From: an uncultured Gemmiger sp.
GTDB taxonomy: Bacteria > Bacillota > Clostridia > Oscillospirales > Ruminococcaceae
Length of the DNA stretch: 45,630 nucleotides
Assembly (NCBI GenBank): GCA_949295035.1
Contig: CASFJO010000093.1
Span: 1 to 45,630, forward strand
Direction of reading: 5' to 3'
A program made the position numbers and the translations under genes. The notes beneath the pieces are model-generated. The model was not told the origin of the DNA, did no database searches, and worked only from the letters and a program-made list of their open reading frames with translations. Each line of letters starts with the position of its first letter. The first letter of the stretch is position 1. Positions 39,122 to 45,630 of this stretch are shown piece by piece.

Positions 39122-41815
39122 ATGAAAGAACTGGAAAAACTGTACGATCCCGCTCAGGTCGAGGACCGCACCTACGCTGACTGGGTGGAAAAGGGATACT
39201 TCCACACCCAGGTGGACCGCAGCAAAAAGCCCTATTCCATCGTGATGCCGCCGCCCAATGTCACCGGCCAGCTGCACATGGGCCACGCCATGGACGAGAC
39301 CTGGCAGGATATCCTGATCCGCTACAAGCGGATGCAGGGGTATGCCGCGCTGTGGGTGCCCGGCACCGACCACGCCTCCATCGCCACCGAGGCCAAGGTG
39401 GTGGCCAAGATGAAGGAGGAGGGCCTGACCAAGGAGGATCTGGGCCGGGACGGCTTTCTGGAGCGGGCCTGGGCCTGGAAAGAGCAGTACGGCGGCCGCA
39501 TCGTCAGCCAGCTGAAAAAGCTGGGCTGCTCCTGCGACTGGGAACGGGAACGCTTTACCATGGATGAGGGCTGCTCCAAAGCGGTGCTGAAGGTGTTCCA
39601 GCAGCTGTATGACAAGGGCTTGATCTACCGGGGCAGCCGGATGGTCAACTGGTGCCCCCACTGCCGCACCTCCATCTCCGACGCCGAGGTGGAGTACGCC
39701 GAGAAGGAGGGCAACTTCTGGCATCTGCTCTACCCGGTCAAGGAGACCGGCGAGATGCTGGAACTGGCTACCACCCGGCCCGAGACCATGCTGGGCGATA
39801 CCGCCGTGGCCATCAATCCGGACGATCCCCGTTATGCCCATCTGCATGGCTGCCATGTGATCCTGCCGCTGCTGAACAAGGAACTGCCTATCGTCTGCGA
39901 CGAGCATGCCGATATGGAAAAAGGCACCGGCGTGGTGAAGATCACCCCCGCCCACGACCCCAACGACTTTGAGGTGGGCAAGCGCCACGATCTGCCGATG
40001 GTGCGGGTGCTCACCTATGACGGCCGCATGACCGGCGCGGCCGACAAGTCCGAGGCCGACGCGCTGCGTGCCTCCGGCCGTGCAAGCGCCGATGAACCCG
40101 AGGTGCTGGACTGTGGCAAATATGCCGGTATGACCGCCCAGGAGGCCCGGAAGGCCATCCTGGCCGACCTGGAGGCCGGTGGCTACCTGAAAGAGACCGA
40201 ACCCCTCACCCACGAGGTGGGCACCTGCTACCGCTGCCACACCGTCATCGAGCCGATGGTCAGCAAACAGTGGTTCGTCAGAATGGAACCCCTGGCCGGC
40301 CCTGCCATCGAGGCGGTGCGCAGCGGCCGCATCCGGTTTGTGCCCGAACGGTTCGACAAGCATTACTATCACTGGATGGAGAACACCCGGGACTGGTGCA
40401 TCAGCCGGCAACTCTGGTGGGGCCACCGCATCCCTGCCTACTACTGCGACGCCTGCGGCAAGGTCCATGTAAGCGCCGAGCCGCTCACCGTCTGCCCGGA
40501 CTGCGGCGCCCCGGTGCATCAGGACGAGGATACGCTGGACACCTGGTTCTCCAGCGCTTTGTGGCCCTTCAGTACCCTGGGCTGGCCGGATAAGACCGAG
40601 GATCTGGACTATTTCTATCCCACCAACACCCTGGTCACCGGCTACGACATCATTACCTTCTGGGTCAGCCGGATGATCTTCTCCGCGCTGGAGTACACCG
40701 GCACCATCCCCTTCGACACCGTGCTGATCCACGGCCTGGTGCGGGACGCCCAGGGCAGCAAGATGAGCAAATCCCTGGGCAACGGCATCGACCCGCTGGA
40801 GATCATCCGGGATTACGGCGCCGACGCGCTGCGCCTGACCCTGGTGCTGGGCAGCACCCCGGGCAACGATATGCGGTTCTCGGACGAGAAGGTCAAGGCC
40901 AGCCGCAACTTTGCCAACAAGCTGTGGAACGCCGCCCGCTTTGTGCTCATGAACCTGCCCGAAGGGTTTGAGGCCGGCCTGCCCGGGGAACTGGACCTGT
41001 CCGACCGGTGGGTGCTGTCCCAGCTGAACGGTCTTTGCCGCAGCGTCACCGACAACCTGGAAAAGTTCGAGCTGGGCCTGGCTGCCCAGAAGGTGCAGGA
41101 CTTTATCTGGGACGTCTACTGCGACTGGTTCATCGAGATCGCCAAGCTGCGCTTGAACTCCGGCGACGAGCGGCAGGCGGACAACGCCCGCAAGGTGCTG
41201 GTCTGGGTGCTGGACAAGGCCCTCAAGCTGCTGCATCCCTTCATGCCCTTCATCACCGAGGAGATCTACCGGGCCCTGCCCGGCAGCGGCGAGAGCGTCA
41301 TGATCACCCGCTGGCCCGAGGCTGACCCGGCGCTGGACTTTGCCGCCGACGAGGCGGATTTCGCCAAACTCATGGACTACATCAAGGCGGTGCGTACCAT
41401 CCGCGCCGACATGAACGTCCATCCCGCCAAAAAGACCAGCATGATCATCGCCACCGCCGACCCGGAGCCCTTCCGCCGCGGCCAGGTCTATCTGGCCAAG
41501 TTTGCTTTCGCCACCGATGTGACCGTTGTGGACGCCTACGAGGGAGATACCGCCGGCATGGTACAGGTGGTCACCCATGCGGCCCGTGGCTTCATCCCCA
41601 TGATGGAACTGATCGACCGGGAGAAGGAACTGGCCCGCCTGAACAAGGAAAAGACCCAGGCCGAAAATGAGATCGAACAGTTCGGCCGTCAGCTGGCCAA
41701 CGAGGGCTTTGTGAGCAAGGCGCCCGCCAAGGTGGTGGAGGATATCCGCCAGAAGCTGGCCCGCGCTCAGGACAAGCTGGCCAATGTGGAACAATCTCTG
41801 GCCGCCCTGGGCTGA
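39122..41815 (+). CDS. valS: Valyl-tRNA synthetase
   Basis: The product has 897 residues, normal for ValRS. It attaches valine to tRNA-Val. The class I HIGH motif reads H52-M-G-H55 within PPPNVTGQLHMGH, and KMSKS is K547-M-S-K-S551. The editing domain lies between them, and the last 70 residues form the ValRS-type coiled coil (IDREKELARLNKEKTQAENE). The ATG at 39122 follows AGGAGG. The frame is open far upstream, but that part is the T-box leader and is not coding. Confidence 0.98.
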   Translation: MKELEKLYDPAQVEDRTYADWVEKGYFHTQVDRSKKPYSIVMPPPNVTGQLHMGHAMDETWQDILIRYKRMQGYAALWVPGTDHASIATEAKVVAKMKEEGLTKEDLGRDGFLERAWAWKEQYGGRIVSQLKKLGCSCDWERERFTMDEGCSKAVLKVFQQLYDKGLIYRGSRMVNWCPHCRTSISDAEVEYAEKEGNFWHLLYPVKETGEMLELATTRPETMLGDTAVAINPDDPRYAHLHGCHVILPLLNKELPIVCDEHADMEKGTGVVKITPAHDPNDFEVGKRHDLPMVRVLTYDGRMTGAADKSEADALRASGRASADEPEVLDCGKYAGMTAQEARKAILADLEAGGYLKETEPLTHEVGTCYRCHTVIEPMVSKQWFVRMEPLAGPAIEAVRSGRIRFVPERFDKHYYHWMENTRDWCISRQLWWGHRIPAYYCDACGKVHVSAEPLTVCPDCGAPVHQDEDTLDTWFSSALWPFSTLGWPDKTEDLDYFYPTNTLVTGYDIITFWVSRMIFSALEYTGTIPFDTVLIHGLVRDAQGSKMSKSLGNGIDPLEIIRDYGADALRLTLVLGSTPGNDMRFSDEKVKASRNFANKLWNAARFVLMNLPEGFEAGLPGELDLSDRWVLSQLNGLCRSVTDNLEKFELGLAAQKVQDFIWDVYCDWFIEIAKLRLNSGDERQADNARKVLVWVLDKALKLLHPFMPFITEEIYRALPGSGESVMITRWPEADPALDFAADEADFAKLMDYIKAVRTIRADMNVHPAKKTSMIIATADPEPFRRGQVYLAKFAFATDVTVVDAYEGDTAGMVQVVTHAARGFIPMMELIDREKELARLNKEKTQAENEIEQFGRQLANEGFVSKAPAKVVEDIRQKLARAQDKLANVEQSLAALG

Positions 41816-41840
41816 GATCGACCCGACCCCGGCGACGCGT

Positions 41841-41875
41841 CCGGCCCCTCCGTGCCTTCCGCAAGGAGGAGCCGG
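41841..41875 (+). other. GC-rich hairpin after valS
   Basis: CCGGCCCCTCC (41841-41851) and GGAGGAGCCGG (41865-41875) pair with one mismatch around a 13-base loop. No T-run follows. It may reduce read-through from valS into the VanZ-like gene. It would also tie up the first GGAGGAG stretch, but that is not the ribosome site of the next gene. Confidence 0.45.
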
Positions 41876-41913
41876 GCGTTCCGCGTTGGCGGGATTCACA
41901 ATAAGGAGCCATT

Positions 41914-42435
41914 ATGCACACACATACCCGTACCCCCTGGTATCTGATCGCATTTCGGATACTGTTTACCATCGCGCTGGCCGCAACGGTGTACTTCATC
42001 TTCGCCAACTCGCTGGAGATCGCCCGGGAATCTTCCGCGCGCAGCCAGCAGGTGATGGCACTGATCAATGGCCTGCTTGCCAAGGTGGAACTGGGCCCGC
42101 TCAGCGAGCATACCGTACGCAAACTGGCCCATTTCTGCGAATTTTCCCTTCTGGGCTTCTGGTTCATGCTCTGTCTGCGGGTCTATACCCGCCATTTTGT
42201 ACGGCATGTAAGCTGGCCGCTCTTCTTCGGCCTTCTCACCGCCGTGATCGATGAAACGATCCAACTGTATGTGCCCGGCCGCACCTCCAGTGTAAAGGAT
42301 GTGCTGCTGGATTTCAGCGGCGTGCTGGCGGGGCTGTTCGTAGCGTTTCTGATCCTGCTGTTTTTCCGGCTTTGCGGTCTGGCGCTGCGCGGCCTGGAAC
42401 GGGAAACGGCTGAATTGCAAAAGGAGAATCCATGA
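41914..42435 (+). CDS. VanZ-like membrane protein
   Basis: The product has 173 residues with four membrane helices (about residues 9-29, 70-90, 98-115 and 130-155). VanZ-family motifs are present: KLAHFCEFSLLGF in the second helix region and VIDETIQLYVPGRTSSVKDV. VanZ proteins are linked to low-level teicoplanin resistance, but most genomic members have no known role and this one has no glycopeptide genes near it. AAGGAG precedes the ATG, and the stop overlaps the folC start (ATGA). Confidence 0.85.
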   Translation: MHTHTRTPWYLIAFRILFTIALAATVYFIFANSLEIARESSARSQQVMALINGLLAKVELGPLSEHTVRKLAHFCEFSLLGFWFMLCLRVYTRHFVRHVSWPLFFGLLTAVIDETIQLYVPGRTSSVKDVLLDFSGVLAGLFVAFLILLFFRLCGLALRGLERETAELQKENP

Positions 42436-43685
42436 CCGAACAACAAGCCATCGCATATTTTCACAGCCTGCCCCGTCTCTCCGGCGCGCCTACCCTGACA
42501 CGGATGCAGGCGCTGCTGGCGGCGTTGGGCAATCCGGAGCGGCAGTTCCGGGCGGTACACATCGCGGGCACCAACGGCAAGGGCACGGTGGCCTGCCTAA
42601 CCGCCTCGATCCTGCGAGCCGCCGGTTATCGCACCGGGCTCACCATATCGCCCTACGTGCTGGAGTTCCGGGAGCGGTTTCAGATCAACGGCGAGATGAT
42701 CCCGTCCGAAGAACTGGCCGCCCTTGCAGAACAGGTGCGCGCCGCGGCGAACGCGCTGCCCGAGCCGCCGGTAGAGTTTGAGGCGGTCACGGCCCTGGCC
42801 TTTTTGTGGTTTGCCCGCCAGAAATGCGACATCGCCGTGGTGGAGGTGGGGCTGGGCGGCCGGTTCGACGCCACCAACGTGCTGCCGCCGCCGCTGGTGT
42901 CCGCCATTGCCTGCATCGGCCTCGATCATACGGAACTGCTGGGGGATACTTTGGCCGCCATCGCGGCGGAAAAGGCCGGCATTATCAAGCCGGGCAGTAT
43001 CGTGGTGTGCTACCCCGATCAGCCCAGGGAAGCGCTGCGGGAACTGGTGGTGGCCGCCGGGGCGGCGGGCTGTGAACTTGTGGTGCCCGATAAAGAGGAT
43101 CTGCGCCTGCTGAAAGGCCGCCCGCTGGAAAACCGCATCAATTACGGCGGCTACCAGGCGGCGCTGAACTTTCCCGGGGTGCATCAGGCCTATAACGCCA
43201 CCATGGCGGTGGAGATCGCCCTGGCACTCTGGCGCAAGGGGCTGGATATTTCCGATGAGGCTATCGACAAAGGTCTGGCAGAAGCCCGTCTGCCGGCCCG
43301 CATCGAGGTAGTGGGCCGTGACCCGCTGGTGATCCTGGACGGATGCCACAATCCGGACGGCATGAAGGCCCTGGCCGCGGCTCTCATGGCGGAGAAGCTG
43401 CCCCGCTTCACTGCCATTTTAGGGATGCTGGCGGATAAAAGTGCCGCCGAATCCCTGGCCGCTATCGCGCCCTGCGTGCGTCGGGCCTATACCGTTACGC
43501 CGGACAGCCCCCGCGCGCTCCCGGCACAGAAACTGGCCGAACTGGCAAAACCTCACATCCCGGACGTGACCCCCTGCGCCAGCCTGCAGCAGGCGGTGGA
43601 CCTGGCCCGGGCGGACGGCACGCCGCTGCTGATCTGCGGTTCGCTCTATCTGGCGGCTCAGGCTCGTCCGTATTTTGTGAAGTGA
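42432..43685 (+). CDS. folC: FolC, folylpolyglutamate synthase/dihydrofolate synthase
   Basis: The product has 417 residues. It adds glutamate to folates, and in many bacteria also joins glutamate to dihydropteroate. The P-loop is G46-T-N-G-K-G-T52 (HIAGTNGKGTVAC). A Mur-ligase-type signature follows in EVGLGGRFDATNVLPPP, and the C-terminal domain contains VILDGCHNPDGMKAL. It overlaps the VanZ-like gene by 4 bases, so the two are translated together. valS, vanZ and folC may form one transcript. Confidence 0.95.
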   Translation: MTEQQAIAYFHSLPRLSGAPTLTRMQALLAALGNPERQFRAVHIAGTNGKGTVACLTASILRAAGYRTGLTISPYVLEFRERFQINGEMIPSEELAALAEQVRAAANALPEPPVEFEAVTALAFLWFARQKCDIAVVEVGLGGRFDATNVLPPPLVSAIACIGLDHTELLGDTLAAIAAEKAGIIKPGSIVVCYPDQPREALRELVVAAGAAGCELVVPDKEDLRLLKGRPLENRINYGGYQAALNFPGVHQAYNATMAVEIALALWRKGLDISDEAIDKGLAEARLPARIEVVGRDPLVILDGCHNPDGMKALAAALMAEKLPRFTAILGMLADKSAAESLAAIAPCVRRAYTVTPDSPRALPAQKLAELAKPHIPDVTPCASLQQAVDLARADGTPLLICGSLYLAAQARPYFVK

Positions 43686-43713
43686 CTGCCCGGTTTTGGC
43701 AAAAATCGCAGAC

Positions 43714-43761
43714 AAAGACCCGTACACTGGGGATAGCCCCGGTGCGCGGGTCTTTTTGTTT
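43714..43761 (+). terminator. Rho-independent terminator after folC
   Basis: AAAGACCCG (43714-43722) pairs with CGGGTCTTT (43747-43755), with a GGGG/CCCC inner stem, and TTGTTT follows. It separates folC from the sporulation operon. Confidence 0.9.
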
Positions 43762-43802
43762 GTCCGGCGCCGGCGGCCGGATGATGTGCAAGGAGGAACA
43801 GT

Positions 43803-44099
43803 ATGGCAAAGGTAACCTTTTCATCGGCGGGGGATACCCTGATCGCCTATCTGAACGGCGAGATCGACCACCACTCCGCTCAGTATCTCCGGGATGAGAT
43901 CGACTCGATGCTGCAAAGCCGGATGCCCCAGACCCTGATCCTGGATTTTTCAGCGGTAAGTTTTATGGATTCTTCCGGGGTGGGTTTGATTCTGGGCCGG
44001 GCGCGCCGGATGCAGGCAGCGGAAGGGCGGCTGGTGGTGCAGCAGCCCCCCGCGCAGATTCAAAAAATGCTGGAACTGGCCCGCGTGGCCTATGTATAA
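43803..44099 (+). CDS. spoIIAA: SpoIIAA, anti-anti-sigma factor for sigma-F
   Basis: The product has 98 residues, a STAS domain. Ser58 in FMDSSGVGLILGR is the site phosphorylated by SpoIIAB, at the same number as in Bacillus subtilis. Unphosphorylated SpoIIAA binds SpoIIAB and frees sigma-F in the forespore; SpoIIE, the phosphatase, is not in the window. AAGGAGGAAC precedes the ATG. No sigma-H-type promoter was recognisable in the 117 bases after folC. Confidence 0.96.
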   Translation: MAKVTFSSAGDTLIAYLNGEIDHHSAQYLRDEIDSMLQSRMPQTLILDFSAVSFMDSSGVGLILGRARRMQAAEGRLVVQQPPAQIQKMLELARVAYV

Positions 44100-44113
44100 A
44101 GGAGGAAATCCCT

Positions 44114-44548
44114 ATGAACACACGAAATCTTGCCCGCATCAGTTTTCCTTCCCGCAGCGCCAATGAAGCGTTCGCCCGTGGGGCGCTGTCCGCCTTTTTG
44201 TCCCAGGCGGATCCCACGGTCAATCAACTGGCCGACATCAAGACCGCCGTGTCGGAGGCGGTCACGAACTGTATCGTTCATGCCTACCCGGACCGTACCG
44301 GCGTTATCCGTATGACCTTGTCCCTGCTGGAGGACGGCCGGGTGCGCATCGTCATCGCCGACAGCGGTGTGGGCATCCCGGACGTGGAAAAAGCCATGGA
44401 ACCCTTGTATACGACGGGCAACCCAGATGAAAGGGCGGGTCTTGGCTTTGCCGTCATGCAGAGTTTTATGGACCGGGTCAAGGTCACCTCGCAGCCCGGC
44501 CGCGGCACCCGCGTGATCCTGGAAAAGCAGCTGGAGACCAGAGAGTGA
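44114..44548 (+). CDS. spoIIAB: SpoIIAB, anti-sigma-F factor and serine kinase
   Basis: The product has 144 residues, a GHKL-type kinase. The ATP-binding boxes are KTAVSEAVTNCIVHAY, ADSGVGIPD and RAGLGFAVMQSFMD. It binds sigma-F with ATP and phosphorylates SpoIIAA. AAAGGAGG lies upstream of the ATG, and the gene begins 14 bases after spoIIAA. The gene order spoIIAA-spoIIAB-sigF is the conserved sporulation operon. Confidence 0.96.
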   Translation: MNTRNLARISFPSRSANEAFARGALSAFLSQADPTVNQLADIKTAVSEAVTNCIVHAYPDRTGVIRMTLSLLEDGRVRIVIADSGVGIPDVEKAMEPLYTTGNPDERAGLGFAVMQSFMDRVKVTSQPGRGTRVILEKQLETRE

Positions 44549-44586
44549 ACGCTTATACATAACCGCGGCGGAGGAGGGGACAGGCC

Positions 44587-45261
44587 ATGGCGGAACTTCC
44601 GGGCACACGGGAGGAATTTATACAAAACAATCTGGGGCTGGTCCATGCTTGTGCCGGACGATTCCGGGGCCGGGGAGTGGAGTATGACGATCTGTATGCC
44701 GCTGGCTGTATGGGGCTGGTCAAAGCTTACGATGGGTTTGATACCAGCCGGGGAGTGCAGTTCTCCACCTACGCGGTGCCGGTGATTCTGGGGGAGATCA
44801 AAAAACTGTTTCGGGACGGGGGCACCGTAAAGGTGAGCCGATCGGTGAAGGAACTGGGGCTGCGGATCAACGCGCTGCGGGAACGATATATGAAAAGCAC
44901 CGGCAGTGAGCCCACCATCGGCCAGCTGGCAGGGGAACTGATGGTCAGCAAAGAACAGGTGGCGCTGGCCATCCGGGCCGGGCAGCCCGCGCTTTCCCTG
45001 ACACCGGCTTCGGATGAGGAGAACGGACGGGAACTGGATATTCCGGTGGATTCCCCGGAAGAAGAACTTGCCGACCGGATCGGTTTAGCGGAAGTATTGC
45101 GCACACTCCCGGAACAGGACAGGCGGCTGATCCTGCTTCGCTTCTTTCAAGGCAAGACCCAAAGCGAAACGGCCTCCTGTTTGGGCACAACGCAGGTGCA
45201 GATATCCCGAAAAGAGCGAAAGATCCTGGCGCAGCTGCGCCGGCGCTTACTGGACGAATGA
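44587..45261 (+). CDS. sigF: SigF, forespore-specific sigma factor
   Basis: The product has 224 residues, somewhat shorter than the usual 240-255. Region 2 includes YDDLYAAGCMGLVKAYDGFD and FSTYAVPVILGEIKKLFRD. Region 3 includes SEPTIGQLAGELMVSKEQV, and region 4 ends TQVQISRKERKILAQLRRRL. It directs the first forespore genes once released from SpoIIAB. GGAGGAGGGG lies close to the ATG. The region 4 helix-turn-helix is complete, so the shorter length looks like a short N terminus rather than truncation. Confidence 0.95.
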   Translation: MAELPGTREEFIQNNLGLVHACAGRFRGRGVEYDDLYAAGCMGLVKAYDGFDTSRGVQFSTYAVPVILGEIKKLFRDGGTVKVSRSVKELGLRINALRERYMKSTGSEPTIGQLAGELMVSKEQVALAIRAGQPALSLTPASDEENGRELDIPVDSPEEELADRIGLAEVLRTLPEQDRRLILLRFFQGKTQSETASCLGTTQVQISRKERKILAQLRRRLLDE

Positions 45262-45299
45262 CCGCGGCTTGTGCGATTCGTACGCAAGCGGAAACTTTT
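45262..45299 (+). terminator. Possible terminator after sigF
   Basis: CCGCGGCTTGTGCG (45262-45275) and CGCAAGCGG (45283-45291) form an imperfect stem with a bulge, followed by AAACTTTTGG. The stem is weak, so the call is tentative. Confidence 0.4.
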
Positions 45300-45405
45300 G
45301 GATAGCGATCTCCCGCGATTTACTTGGAATTTACACAAAAACCGGAAAATATACTGGGCACAACTCCGAAAGGATGACTTTTGCATAGAAATCGTAAAAA
45401 AAGTG

Positions 45406-45434
45406 TTGACCCCGCGTATGGTCTGTGCTATTAT
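45406..45434 (+). promoter_or_regulatory. rRNA operon promoter P1
   Basis: TTGACC (45406-45411) and TATTAT (45429-45434) are exactly 17 bases apart, with an A-rich stretch just upstream. A GC-rich stretch follows (45441 onward). Confidence 0.88.
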
Positions 45435-45498
45435 ATGTGAGCACCCCGCGAGGGGGGCGGCGCTGAAAAGAGCGGCTCGAAAAATCTCAAAAAAGTGC

Positions 45499-45527
45499 TT
45501 GACAAAAGCGGGTTGATGAGATATAAT
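45499..45527 (+). promoter_or_regulatory. rRNA operon promoter P2
   Basis: The perfect TTGACA (45499-45504) and TATAAT (45522-45527) are 17 bases apart, the strongest promoter in the window. It lies 93 bases after P1 and has a similar GC-rich stretch downstream. Confidence 0.92.
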
Positions 45528-45534
45528 AAATGAG

Positions 45535-45630
45535 CTGCCCACCCGAGAGGGCGCGGCGCACAGGACCTTGAAAATTGAACAATATCGAAGCTTGAACGGA
45601 ACCCTTTTGAAGTGAGGAAACACTTGAAAA
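45535..45630 (+). other. Leader of an rRNA operon, before the 16S gene
   Basis: CCTTGAAAATTGAACA (45566-45581) is the leader element commonly found before 16S and in rRNA spacers of Firmicutes. A small AAGTG/CACTT hairpin lies at 45610-45625. The 16S gene itself begins past the window end. The P1-P2 region from 45300 has no coding gene that I can support. Confidence 0.8.

Noticed and set aside
38987-41899. 970-codon minus-strand frame opposite valS
   Set aside because: It is opposite valS, whose HIGH and KMSKS motifs are intact; the antisense sequence is His/Gly/Val-rich low-complexity protein.
45324-45355. Third rRNA promoter (TTGGAA and TATACT)
   Set aside because: The spacer is 20 bases, too long for a usual sigma-A promoter.
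45271-45516. 81-codon plus-strand frame after sigF
   Set aside because: It covers the rRNA P1 and P2 promoter region, has no ribosome site and no recognisable motif.

Overview
The window reads as chromosomal DNA of a motile, endospore-forming, high-GC member of the Clostridia. The evidence is a Gram-positive-type fla/che operon (FliY with CheC-like domains, CheC, CheD, CheV, SwrD/FlbD, FlhX), a spoIIAA-spoIIAB-sigF operon, a T-box leader before valS, strong AGGAGG ribosome binding sites and TTG/GTG starts. An Oscillospirales-like affiliation is an inference. No insertion sequence, phage gene, CRISPR array or tRNA was seen. The window starts inside cheA (minus strand) and stops in the leader of an rRNA operon, before any mature 16S sequence.

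Layout. (1) 1-749: N-terminal part of cheA, minus strand, behind a sigma-D-like promoter. (2) 902-3233: a divergent three-gene unit, FliK-like (YlqG type), FlhX (a free-standing FlhB C-terminal domain) and a PilZ protein, closed by a hairpin terminator. (3) 3477-33727: one very long co-directional motility cluster from a near-consensus sigma-A promoter: flgB flgC fliE fliF fliG fliH fliI fliJ fliK flgD, a TIGR02530-type gene, flgE flbD motA motB fliM fliY cheY fliO fliP fliQ fliR flhB flhA sigD, two FlgF/FlgG-type rod genes, cheC cheD cheV, a degenerate EAL-HDOD gene and a 1410-residue c-di-GMP enzyme. Most genes overlap or lie less than 30 nt apart. (4) 33799-34197: bacteriohemerythrin on the minus strand, sharing a bidirectional terminator with the c-di-GMP gene. 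(5) 34507-38751: a divergent topoisomerase IV pair (parE, parC). (6) 38776-43685: T-box-controlled valS, a VanZ-like membrane protein and folC. (7) 43803-45261: spoIIAA, spoIIAB, sigF. (8) 45406-45630: tandem rRNA promoters and leader.

How the genes work together. The motility cluster encodes the whole basal body and export gate, hook, stator, switch, and the adaptation branch CheC/CheD/CheV/CheY. It also encodes the late sigma factor SigD, which plausibly activates cheA through the promoter at 796-822. Three c-di-GMP-related genes (PilZ, EAL-HDOD, GGDEF-EAL-GGDEF) flank or end the flagellar genes, so synthesis, breakdown and sensing of the second messenger look genetically tied to flagellar assembly. 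flhF, flhG, cheB, cheR and cheW are not in the window. A Spo0A-box-like heptamer just downstream of the flgB promoter could link motility shut-off to the sporulation programme represented by the spoIIA operon.

The least ordinary items are the order of domains in the 1410-residue protein, the inverted repeat over the hemerythrin promoter, the 12-bp hairpin between flgE and flbD, a possible 21-codon reading frame running into flgE, the coding tandem repeats in flgD and fliY, and the divergent topoisomerase IV with Ala at the quinolone-determining serine position.
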